This document shows positions 52,794-64,000 of a DNA stretch of 64,000 nt, in pieces (position 1 is the stretch's first letter; each line of letters begins with the position of its first letter). Under the pieces are notes generated by a model. The model saw only the letters and a program-made list of their open reading frames with translations. It was not told the DNA's origin and made no database searches. The position numbers were made by a program, and so were the translations under genes. This DNA comes from Actinokineospora bangkokensis. GTDB taxonomy: Bacteria; Actinomycetota; Actinomycetes; Mycobacteriales; Pseudonocardiaceae. The stretch is taken from positions 18,070 to 82,069 of the forward strand of contig NZ_MKQR01000026.1 in the NCBI RefSeq assembly GCF_001940455.1. Direction: 5' to 3'.

Positions 52794-54203
52794 TCACGCT
52801 CTCACGGTTGTCAGGAGTTCTTCGACGGACTCTTCCAGCATGCGGGCCAGCAGGTCCACGTCGGACATCGCGGTGCGGTCGCCGGTGAGCCCGAAGTACA
52901 CACCGCCGTCGTACGAGGTCACGCCGATGGCCAGGGCCTGGTGCTTGTTGAGCGGCATCACCGGGAACATCTCGGTCATCCTGGCGGTCCCCGCGTAGAG
53001 GGGGATCTGCGGGCCGGGGACGTTGGTGATGACCAGGTTGTAGATGCGCTGGGAGAACGACGCCGCCGCGCGGGCGCCCAGCGAGTGCAGGGTGGGCGGG
53101 GCGAAGCCGCCGACGCGCAGCAGCGCCGAGGCCGCCACCGAGCGCACCGAGTCGTTGTGCGCGCGCAGCTCGTGGCTGACGTGGTGCAGCCGGACGAACG
53201 GGTTGGGCTCGCCGACGGGCAGGTCGACCAGCTGCGGGGTGACCTGGTTGCCCAGCATCCCCGGCACGGTGCCGTCGGCCACCTCGTCGCGCACCGCCAG
53301 CGGCACCAGCGCGCGCACCACCGTCGACGAGGTCACCTGCTCGCCGCGGGAGAGCAGCCACGAGCGCAGCGCGCCCGCGATGACGGTGAGGATCACGTCG
53401 TTGACGGTGCCGCCGTGCAGGGCGCGCACGTCGCGCAGGTCCGAGAGCCGGGCGCGGGCCACCGCGAACAGCCTGGCCCGGCCGACGGTGGCGTTGAGCG
53501 GGCCGGGCGGGGCCGGGCGGGCGGCGATGCCGATGGCCGAGACCAGGGCCTCCACCACCCCGGTCACCCGCTGCGTCGCGGCCAGCGCGTCGGCCAGCGC
53601 GGCGCGGCCGTTCTCCACCAGCTCGGCCGGCCTGCGCACGGTGTCGGCCACCGCGTCCACCAGCAGCCGGGCGGCGCCGGGCTCGCGGCGCGGCAGCCAC
53701 GGCTCCTCCCCCGCCTCCTGCGGGGCGTGCGGGGCCGCGTCCAGGATGACCTGGCCGAAGTCGATCGTGCGCACGCCGTCGACCAGCGCCTGGTGGGTCT
53801 TGGTGACCAGGGCGACGTGCCCGCCAGCCAGCCCCTCCACCAGGTACATCTCCCACAGCGGCCTGCTCTGGTCCAGCGGGCGCGCCAGCAGCCGCCCCAC
53901 CAGGTCGAACAGCTGCTCGTCGCTGCCCGGGCGGGGCAGCGCGGAGCGGCGCACGTGGTAGTTGATGTCGAAGCCGCGGTCGTCCACCCACACCGGGCGG
54001 GCCAGGTGGCCGGGCACCCCGACCACCCGCTGCCGGTAGCGCGGCACCAGGGCCAGCCGCTGCTCGACCAGCGACACCAGCTCCGGGTAGCCGAACCCCG
54101 AGCGCGGCCTGCGGAAGACCGCCACCCCGCCGACGTGCATCGGCGTGACGGGGTCCTCCAGGTAGAGGAACGACGCGTCGAGCGCGGAGAGGCGGTCCGG
54201 CAT
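52794..54203 (-). CDS. Wax ester synthase/diacylglycerol acyltransferase (WS/DGAT) homologue
   Basis: A 469-residue acyltransferase. The catalytic motif HHxxxDG of this family reads HQALVDG (about residue 139; codons CAC-CAG), so the second His, considered the catalytic base, is Gln. Other family parts are normal: the N-terminal MPDRLSALDASFLYLE, the HVGGVAVF segment, NDVILTVIAGALR, and NVPGPQIPLY with the PLW motif region. It would make triacylglycerol or wax esters at the membrane; the substitution makes activity uncertain. Start ATG 54203. It heads an operon with DUF6912 and possibly pruA. Confidence 0.85.
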   Translation of the reverse strand: MPDRLSALDASFLYLEDPVTPMHVGGVAVFRRPRSGFGYPELVSLVEQRLALVPRYRQRVVGVPGHLARPVWVDDRGFDINYHVRRSALPRPGSDEQLFDLVGRLLARPLDQSRPLWEMYLVEGLAGGHVALVTKTHQALVDGVRTIDFGQVILDAAPHAPQEAGEEPWLPRREPGAARLLVDAVADTVRRPAELVENGRAALADALAATQRVTGVVEALVSAIGIAARPAPPGPLNATVGRARLFAVARARLSDLRDVRALHGGTVNDVILTVIAGALRSWLLSRGEQVTSSTVVRALVPLAVRDEVADGTVPGMLGNQVTPQLVDLPVGEPNPFVRLHHVSHELRAHNDSVRSVAASALLRVGGFAPPTLHSLGARAAASFSQRIYNLVITNVPGPQIPLYAGTARMTEMFPVMPLNKHQALAIGVTSYDGGVYFGLTGDRTAMSDVDLLARMLEESVEELLTTVRA

Positions 54204-54273
54204 GCCCCCGATCCTGGCACACCGGCGCCGGTCGGACCGGGGGCGTGGCCGGTGTCATGCCAGACTGCACGGC

Positions 54274-55035
54274 GTGCCGCAGGAACCCTCCCCCAAGGAC
54301 CGCTTCGTCACCGTCTACGGGCGCAAGCCCGTGCTGGAGGCGCTGGCCGACGCCCGCCTGTCGGTGGACAAGGTGGTGCTCGCCGACAACGCCAGGGGCG
54401 CGGCGGCCCGGGAGATCCTGGACGCGGCCCGCGACCGCGGGGTGCCGGTGCAGCGCGCCACCCCGCACCGGGTGAAGGTGCTCGCGGGCAACGGCAAGCA
54501 GGACCAGGGCGTGCTGGCCGACGTGGTCGCCCCCCGGATGCGGCTGCTGGCCGACGCGCTGGCGGCCCGCTCGGCGCCCCGCTCGGTGCTGCTGCTCGAC
54601 GGGGTCACCACCCCGGCGAACGTCGGCATGATCCTGCGCACCGCCACCGCCGCGGGCATCGGCGGGATCGTGGTGCCCCGGCGCGGGGTGGCCTCGCTGG
54701 ACCCGCTGGTGGTGAAGGCCTCGGCCGGGGTGGCGTTCACCGCGCCGGTGCTGCGCTGCGGCACCGCCGCCGAGGCCGCCGAGGAGCTGCGCGGGGCCGG
54801 GTTCGAGCTGTTCGCCATGGACGCGGGCGCCCGCCGCTCGGTGTTCGAGGTCGAGCTGCCCGAGCGGGTCGCCTTCGTGCTCGGCAGCGAGACGGCCGGG
54901 GTGGGCGAGGACGTGCGCCGGTTCGTCCGCCGCTGGGTGTCGATCCCGATGGCGGGTGGCGTGGAGTCGCTGAACGTGGCCAGCGCGGCCGCCGTCCTCT
55001 GCTTCGAGCTGGTGCGGCGCGGGGCGGCCGGGTAG
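54274..55035 (+). CDS. TrmH/SpoU-family RNA 2'-O-methyltransferase (RlmB-like)
   Basis: A 253-residue rRNA/tRNA methyltransferase. An N-terminal substrate-binding domain (VTVYGRKPVLEALAD, about residues 12-75) precedes the SPOUT domain with motif 1 LLLDGVTTPANVGMILRTA, motif 2 VLGSETAGV and motif 3 IPMAGGVESLNVASAAAVL, which makes the SAM knot. It probably methylates 23S rRNA. The GTG start follows CAGACT by seven bases, suggesting a leaderless mRNA. It is divergent from WS/DGAT. The 136-bp gap after it shows only a ribosome site for the next gene. Confidence 0.88.
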   Translation: MPQEPSPKDRFVTVYGRKPVLEALADARLSVDKVVLADNARGAAAREILDAARDRGVPVQRATPHRVKVLAGNGKQDQGVLADVVAPRMRLLADALAARSAPRSVLLLDGVTTPANVGMILRTATAAGIGGIVVPRRGVASLDPLVVKASAGVAFTAPVLRCGTAAEAAEELRGAGFELFAMDAGARRSVFEVELPERVAFVLGSETAGVGEDVRRFVRRWVSIPMAGGVESLNVASAAAVLCFELVRRGAAG

Positions 55036-55171
55036 CACCGGGTCCTCAGTGGACTACCTGCTTCGAATGACCTAAGAGGACAGTGAGATACCTCTTTCGG
55101 GTGAGGGGTGTCCACTCCTCGGCTCGGGGGCGCTCTGTCGGGCGGTGTCAGTCCGACGGGGAGGTCCGGCG

Positions 55172-55648
55172 ATGGTGTGGGTGGAAACGCTGCCCGAGTA
55201 CGGCGAGGTCGAGGACGCGTGGTCCACACCGACCCCCGGCCCGGTGCAGGAGGTCGCGGGCCTGTCGGCCGAGGGGGCGACCCCCGCCCGGGACGCGGTG
55301 TGGCGCCTGCTCGCCCTGGCCGTGGAGGTGGTCGACGGCAAGCGCCACCCGGGGCAGCTGCGGGCGGCGGTGACCGCGGGGGTCTACGAGTCGCTGCTGA
55401 CCCGCTGGCGGGAAGCGGGCCCCTGGCGCCACCGCCTCGTGTCCCTGCACCTGCACCCCCTCGACCAGGTCGACGGCACCCCGGCGGCGGAGTTCTGCGG
55501 CACGGTGCGGGTGCGCGCCCAGGGCCGCCCAGGCTGGCACGCGGTGGCACTGGCCGGGCGGGTGGAGGCGGTGGCGGGCCGCTGGGTCTGCACGGCCTTC
55601 CGCCTCCTGCTCCCCGCCGCGGCCCTCCGCCGCGCCGCTGCGGCGTGA
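55172..55648 (+). CDS. Rv3235-family protein
   Basis: A 158-residue protein matching the small family named for M. tuberculosis Rv3235. It has the C-terminal half LRLVSLHLHPLDQVDGTPAAEFCGTVR-like core followed by a Trp/Arg segment (WHAVALAGRVEAVAGRWVC). No function is known. Position next to secA matches mycobacteria. The ATG at 55172 has GGGGAGG eight bases upstream. A strong hairpin follows before convergent secA. Confidence 0.82.
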   Translation: MVWVETLPEYGEVEDAWSTPTPGPVQEVAGLSAEGATPARDAVWRLLALAVEVVDGKRHPGQLRAAVTAGVYESLLTRWREAGPWRHRLVSLHLHPLDQVDGTPAAEFCGTVRVRAQGRPGWHAVALAGRVEAVAGRWVCTAFRLLLPAAALRRAAAA

Positions 55649-55688
55649 GCCGGGGACAGGTGGTGCGGGACTGGTGCGGGATATGCGC

Positions 55689-55725
55689 AGGGGCGCGCCT
55701 TCCCCGGGTGGGAAGGCGCGCCCCT
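55689..55725. terminator. Strong hairpin between Rv3235-like gene and secA
   Basis: A perfect 16-bp stem (55689-55704 with 55710-55725) and a 5-base loop, shared by two convergent genes. Confidence 0.75.
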
Positions 55726-55740
55726 GGGTCGTGCCGGGTG

Positions 55741-58707
<2,967 letters not shown>

Positions 58708-58889
58708 CGGAGTCGACCTCGCTAGCTGATAGTCGTGCACCCGTCGCGGGGCGCTCTTCTTGGCCATCGTAGGCAACCCGCCGCCCCGTGTGCACCGACG
58801 CACGTCGGCGGCGCGGAGCAGGGTACCCGGGCAGCCACCACCAGGAGGTCAACGGTCGGCGGTACGGACTGGTTCCCCGCAGGTCAGAC

Positions 58890-58928
58890 GCGTGGCGCCC
58901 GCCCGGGGGACCCGGGCGGGCGCCACGC
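58890..58928 (-). terminator. Terminator after hpf
   Basis: An 18-bp perfect stem (58890-58907 with 58911-58928) and a 3-base loop, ten bases past the hpf stop on the minus strand. Confidence 0.75.
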
Positions 58929-58937
58929 GGCGGGCGG

Positions 58938-59582
58938 TCAGACCAGCCGGATCACGCCGTAGTCGAAGGCCCGGCGGCGGTAGACCACGCTGGGCAGGCC
59001 GGAGTCGACGTCGGCGAACAGGTAGAAGTCGTGCCCGACCAGCTCCATCTCGTAGAGGGCCTGGTCGACGGTCATGGGCTTGGCGGGGTGCTCCTTCTCG
59101 CGGACGATGCTGCCGGGGAGGTTGTCCGGCACGTCCTCCCAGCTCGGCTGGGCGGGCACCTCGGTGTCGTGGTCTTGGGGGGCGGTGAGCAGGGCGGTGC
59201 TCCTGCTCGTGGCGCCGCCGAACTCGGCGACGGCCGCGGCGGTGGCCTCGGCGACCGAGGCGGGGCTGCGGCGGCCGTGGTGCACGCGCCTGCGGTCGTG
59301 CAGCTTGCGCAACCGGTTCTCGAGCTTGCCCACCGCGAGGTCGAGCGCGCCGTAGAAGTCACCGGCGCACGCCTCGGCGCGCACGACCGGGCCGCGGCCC
59401 TTGGCGGTGATCTCGACCCGCTGGCAGTTCTTGGCCTGCCTGCGGTTGGGTTCGTGGAACAGCTCCACGTCGAAGCGGATGACCTTGCGGTCGTAGCGCT
59501 CCAGACGGGACAGCTTCTCCTCAACGTGCACCCGGTAGTGCTCAGGCACCTCGACGTTACGGCCCTTAACCACGATGTCCAT
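58938..59582 (-). CDS. hpf: Long-form ribosome hibernation promoting factor
   Basis: A 214-residue factor that silences ribosomes by dimerising 70S particles in stationary phase. The N-terminal S30AE domain (MDIVVKGRNVEVPEHYR to about residue 105) binds the decoding centre. A basic/variable linker (RRRVHHGRRSP) follows. The C-terminal dimerisation domain (about 155-214; KPMTVDQALYEMELVGHDFYLFAD) is characteristic of the long form. The ATG at 59582 has GGGAGG upstream. A long gap (525 bp) precedes it. Confidence 0.95.
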   Translation of the reverse strand: MDIVVKGRNVEVPEHYRVHVEEKLSRLERYDRKVIRFDVELFHEPNRRQAKNCQRVEITAKGRGPVVRAEACAGDFYGALDLAVGKLENRLRKLHDRRRVHHGRRSPASVAEATAAAVAEFGGATSRSTALLTAPQDHDTEVPAQPSWEDVPDNLPGSIVREKEHPAKPMTVDQALYEMELVGHDFYLFADVDSGLPSVVYRRRAFDYGVIRLV

Positions 59583-60107
59583 ACACGACCTCCCTCGCCT
59601 GCCGCGAGTGATTGGTTCCGCCGACACTGCTCGGCGCCGGGATCGTCTGGATTCCAAGCCCAGGACAGGGCGCGACCGCGGAGGCGAACTCCGCCCGGTC
59701 AGCGCGCCACCGGCGCCAGGGTCATGGCCTGATCGCCTCCTCCCGCTGTCCGGCAACGGTGATGGGGAAGCACGGTAGCCCCGCAGGCGCGGTCGCGACA
59801 GCCCCCGGGGCAGGCGACGTCCGTCCGTGAGCGAGTTTCACTGCGTGCAACCGATAAGCCGGGCAAACGCCCGAGACGCGCCGCCAAACGTTCGATCGGG
59901 TGGACTTCTCGTCACCCGATCGGACCATCGTCGCCCGCCGGTCGGCGGTGTACAAGCGTCCTGACAGGACACCCGGCTCCCCGGGTGCCCCGCGGCGGCG
60001 CTCGACGGTGAGGCGCATACCCGGACAACGCCCGCGCCCCCGGTGTGGTTCCCGCCCCGCACCACCCGATCGGCCCACGCCCTGTCCCGCATCGCGGGAC
60101 GCGCGGG
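59583..60107 (-). promoter_or_regulatory. hpf upstream region with a 10-10-10 dyad
   Basis: A 525-bp gap with no supported gene. A perfect inverted repeat CGATCGGGTG and CACCCGATCG, separated by 10 bp, lies at 59893-59922. A third CACCCGATCGG follows at 60063-60073. The dyad has the geometry of a dimer-binding operator two helix turns long, and could control hpf. Confidence 0.5.
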
Positions 60108-60725
60108 TCAGACCGCGGCGGTGCACGCCACCACCGCCACCACGCACCGGCCCAGCACGCGCGCGCACGCCGCGGCGGTGGCCCCGGTGGTGACGACGTC
60201 GTCCACCAGCACCACCGGCGCGTCGGGGATGGCGTCCGCGGTGAGGTGCCGCGCCAGGTTGTCCGCGCGCTCGGCCGGGGTGAGCCCAACTGAATCGCGC
60301 GCCCCCGGGGTGAGGCGCAGCGGGTGGGCCGTGTCGAGGCCCAGCGACCGGGCCGCGAGCGCGGCGATGCGCGCCATGTGCGGCCCCCCTCGCCGCCGCG
60401 CGGCGGCGGGTCTGGAGGGGACCGGGACGAGCGTGGGGGCGGGTGGCAGGTCGGGGATGCGGGGGACGGCGTTGGCGAGGGCGCGGGCCAGGACGGGGTG
60501 CAGGTCCCGCCGGTTGCGCTCCTTCGCCGCGATCACCGCCCGGCGCGGCGGTCCGGTGTGGGCGGCCGTGGCGTAGGTGGGCGGGTGGCGGTGGGTGAAG
60601 GCGGCGCGGTGCAGGGGGAAGGGCGTGCCGAAGGAGAGGTCGCAGCGCGGGCACCAGGCGGTGCCGGGGGCGCGGCAGCCCGCGCAGCGGAGCGGGAGGA
60701 GGAGGTCGAGGAAGGTGAGGATCAT
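60108..60725 (-). CDS. ComF-family phosphoribosyltransferase
   Basis: A 205-residue protein. N-terminal zinc knuckle CAGCRAPGTAWCPRC (about residues 13-28), then the PRPP-binding loop VVLVDDVVTTGATAA near the C-terminus. In competent bacteria ComF aids DNA uptake; in actinobacteria its role is unclear. The start at 60725 (MILTFLDLLLPLRC) is hydrophobic at first. Position between lpqB and hpf matches mycobacteria. A DnaA box lies 41 bp upstream. Confidence 0.88.
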   Translation of the reverse strand: MILTFLDLLLPLRCAGCRAPGTAWCPRCDLSFGTPFPLHRAAFTHRHPPTYATAAHTGPPRRAVIAAKERNRRDLHPVLARALANAVPRIPDLPPAPTLVPVPSRPAAARRRGGPHMARIAALAARSLGLDTAHPLRLTPGARDSVGLTPAERADNLARHLTADAIPDAPVVLVDDVVTTGATAAACARVLGRCVVAVVACTAAV

Positions 60726-60765
60726 GCGGGAGATGGTGGCGTGGAACGGGGAGGCGTGGGGAAAG

Positions 60766-60774
60766 TTGTCCACA
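60766..60774 (+). other. DnaA-box nonamer upstream of comF
   Basis: Exact TTGTCCACA at 60766-60774 in the comF/lpqB gap; a degenerate half-arm of the palindromic element lies at about 60832-60866. Confidence 0.5.
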
Positions 60775-60885
60775 GGCGGTGCTCGGTCTTGTGGGCGGGT
60801 CCGCTCGGCTTCGCCGGGGGCTTGAGAGGTGGCCCGGTTGGGCGGATTCGCTTGGCTTCGCCGGGGTGCGGGGATTTGCGTTGTG

Positions 60886-61033
60886 GGCCCGGTTGGGTGG
60901 ATCCGCTTGGTCGGGGCCCCTACGGCGATCATGTGCTGCGGGCGGGGAAAAGGCGGGCTGAAAAGACGCCCGCCCGTCCCGTTGGGTAGCACATGATCGC
61001 CTCCCCCGACCAAGCGGATCCACCCAACCGGGC
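60886..61033. repeat. 145-bp interspersed inverted-repeat element, copy 5
   Basis: Reverse complement of copy 1 over its full length, with arms GCCCGGTTGGGTGG and CCACCCAACCGGGC and the perfect inner arms. It lies downstream of lpqB (-) and upstream of comF (-). Confidence 0.92.
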
Positions 61034-61210
61034 AGTGCCCGCTGTCCGGGCTCGGCTTGTGGGGGTGGTCGCCTTGGTGCCTTCTCCTGCCACTTTGACC
61101 CAGGCTGGCGCGGGGGTAGCCCGGGCAAGGGGACCCCTGTTTTCAACGTTACCGGCGGGGGGCGACGAAACTCGACCACCGCGAAAGGGCTGTGGACAAC
61201 TCGGCTGGGT
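61034..61210 (-). repeat. Long-repeat unit A, copy 2 (contains a DnaA box)
   Basis: Reverse complement of 11889-12062 with few differences; about 50 consecutive bases near 61098-61150 are identical. The DnaA box is at 61191-61199 on the minus strand. It is contiguous with palindrome copy 5. The rest of the lpqB downstream gap (61211-61287) shows nothing. Confidence 0.85.
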
Positions 61211-61287
61211 GGTGTGCCCCGGGCTCGTTGGGGGGGTGGGCCTCTTCGGGTGGGAACACCCGCCAGGTCCCGTTGTGAGGGGAGGGG

Positions 61288-63005
61288 TCAGCCGGGGTAG
61301 AAGGGGAGGGAGCCGGGGGGTTGGTTGTGGCCGTGGGGGAGCCAGGTGCTGCTGGCCTCGGGGGTCATCCAGAGGCCGAGGCTGTCGACCACGAGGGTGG
61401 AGCGGTTGGGGGAGGCGGCGATGGCCTTGACCGGGAGGGTGAGGTTGGCGGTGTTGTAGCGGGTGACGGTGGAGCCGTCGATGGGGAGGGAGGCGACGGG
61501 CATGGCGGGGTTGCCGGTGGCGACGACGATGTTCTCGCGGTCGATCCAGTCGAGGCCGAGGACGTTGGAGACGGTGCCGCCCTGGAGGGTGAGGGGGGAG
61601 CGGATGGCGACGCTGTCGTTGGTGCGGACGACGGTGCCGATGCGGACCTCGCCGTTGACGACGGCGGCGACGCGGACGCCGTCGCGGGAGAGGCGGAGCT
61701 GGGTGATGGTGCCGCCGCCGCGGAGGAGTTCGGTGGCGTCGACGGAGAAGACCTCCCAGGTGTTCTGGGGGGTGCGGCCGACGCGGAGGACGAAGGTGCC
61801 GTCCTTGACCGTCCAGACCTCGCTGGGCGGGGAGTCGTCGCCCGCGCTGAGCAGCCAGGTGGGGCGGGTGAGGGTGCCGGAGTCGGTGCCGGGGACCTCG
61901 GGCAGGGCCTCGGGGGTGCCGACGCGGAGGCGGACCTGGCCGGTGGGGGTGCGCTGGACGACGGCCAGGGCGGTGCCGTCCATGGACTGCGCGGCGCTCT
62001 GGACCTCGTAGGCGCCCGCGCCCGCGGGGCCGTCGATGGGCTTGCCGTCGCGCAGGGAGTAGACGCGGCCCGCGGTCACCGACAGGCCCAGCAGGTCGGG
62101 CTTCGGGGTGGTGAGGTTCTCGTAGGCGTTGAAGTCGCCGCGGTTCCAGTCGCGCTGGCCCGCCACCAGGGGGCGGTCCTGGTTGTCCAGGCGGATGGTG
62201 CTGGTGGTGACCTCGTAGAGGGTCGTGACCACCTGCAGGGCGACCTTCTTGCGGTCCTCGGCGGACTTGTCCATCTGGCCGAAGTTGACCCGGATCGCGC
62301 CGTCGGGCTCCGGCACCACGTTCGTGCGCAGCTCCAGGCCGTCGAGCTGGCTGCGGACCGCGCCGCGCAGGCTGTCCGACGGGCCGTCGAGCAGCAGCTG
62401 CACCACCCGGCCCTCCAGGCCGTCGCGCGGCTCGGTGGGCACGAACCTCGGGTCGGGTACCAGCACCCGCTGGTTGGGGTCGAAGAACTGGAGGTCGACG
62501 CGGCGGTAGGAGTTGGTGAAGCCGTCCCGGGTGATCACCGCGTTGCGCGGGCCGTCGGAGATGCGCCACTGGCCCTCGGCGTTGCGGGTGAGCTTGAACC
62601 GGATCTCCACCGGCTGCACCTGGGCGAAGAAGGTGCGCCCGGCGTCGAGCCTGCCGACCTGCTTGCCGGAGAGGATGACCACCTGCTCGTTGGCCTGGTT
62701 GCCCTCGGGCAGCGACGGCGGGGTGGTCTTCGGCTCGTTCTCGATGATCGTCTCGCCGCCGCCGTCCCAGGTGTCGGCGAACTCCGGGGTCAGGTAGCTG
62801 CGGGCGGCGTCGGCGTAGCCGGTCTTGGTGACGAACTCGCCGACCAGCCCGTACGGGTTGAGCCCCGGCGACGGGTCGGACACCACCGGCGCCTGGTTCT
62901 GCGGCGACTCGCGGATGACCTTGGGCAGGGTGCTCTCCGGGATGTTGGAGCACCCCGCCAGGAACAGCGCGACGAGTGCGAGCACGACGGCCTTGGCGGT
63001 GGCTT

Positions 63006-63009
<4 letters not shown>
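61288..63009 (-). CDS. lpqB: Lipoprotein LpqB
   Basis: A 573-residue lipoprotein that modulates MtrB activity in the cell envelope. Lipobox LAGC (Cys about residue 20). The N-terminal part (to residue 280) is a two-lobe domain of the GerMN type ([26 protein letters not shown]), and residues 300-573 form a beta-propeller-like segment with repeated Trp/Asp strands. Its GTG overlaps the mtrB stop by four bases (GTGA). The order mtrA-mtrB-lpqB is universal in actinobacteria. Confidence 0.95.

Positions 63010-64000
<991 letters not shown>

Noticed and set aside
59722-61179. Long minus-strand frame through the hpf/comF/lpqB gaps and palindrome copy 5
   Set aside because: It joins comF to repeat DNA. 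The peptide HVLPNGTGG recurs in several palindrome copies only because the DNA is repeated.

Overview
The window is from the chromosome of a very high-GC actinobacterium. Lines I counted by hand are roughly 72-83% G+C, except near 33.6-34.3 kb, where they fall to about 62-65%. The right half keeps a gene order known from Mycobacterium tuberculosis (the Rv3219-Rv3246 neighbourhood): whiB1, pdtaS, sigR/sigH with its anti-sigma gene, ybaK, rsgA, aroA, SRAP, Rv3235-like, secA, hpf, comF, lpqB, mtrB. A nickel superoxide dismutase pair, a Streptomyces-like hut gene order and many leaderless starts fit Pseudonocardiales or a related order. The family is an inference. I see no rRNA, tRNA, CRISPR array, integrase or intact insertion sequence.

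Layout. 0-7 kb: a small unknown gene, an ABC ATPase with a long Gln/Gly/Tyr-rich tail plus its permease, and a fused two-half ABC exporter. 7.3-11.9 kb: kgd (2-oxoglutarate decarboxylase/dehydrogenase), DUF6000 and DUF6104 genes. 12.3-21.6 kb: an aldo-keto reductase and the histidine utilisation genes hutH, hutU, an M20 amidohydrolase, hutF and hutI on the minus strand, with a divergent IclR regulator. About 600 bp of tandem repeats separates hutHU from the rest. 22-25.4 kb: a four-gene osmoprotectant-type ABC importer. 25.6-32 kb: a BpsA-like methyltransferase-fold protein, a PAS-GGDEF-EAL protein, malic enzyme and an RmlC-like epimerase. 32-32.9 kb: divergent sodX and sodN.

33-36.6 kb is a small accessory island: an HD-domain protein, a Nudix hydrolase overlapping it tail to tail, an HTH protein with a PLD-like C-terminal domain, and a divergent translationally coupled operon of four unrecognised genes. 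Its divergent promoter carries ACGTC repeats at 10-bp phasing, and a 12-bp direct repeat flanks the island. 36.7-41 kb: DUF4442, phosphatase, GNAT, secreted trypsin-like protease, membrane protein and a diacylglycerol kinase-like gene. 41-64 kb: the conserved block, including the 24-residue ribosomal protein bL37 and a SigR-type autoregulatory promoter. Within it lie a lipoprotein, pruA, DUF6912 and a WS/DGAT homologue.

The most unusual feature is an interspersed element of about 145 bp, a near-perfect inverted repeat present five times (12.06, 21.68, 45.14, 52.03 and 60.89 kb). All copies are intergenic and downstream of genes. Their outer arms differ between copies but stay self-complementary. 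Two copies are part of a longer repeat of about 320 bp, found in opposite orientation about 49 kb apart, that also carries a DnaA-box nonamer. Eight exact TTGTCCACA nonamers occur in the window, all between genes.
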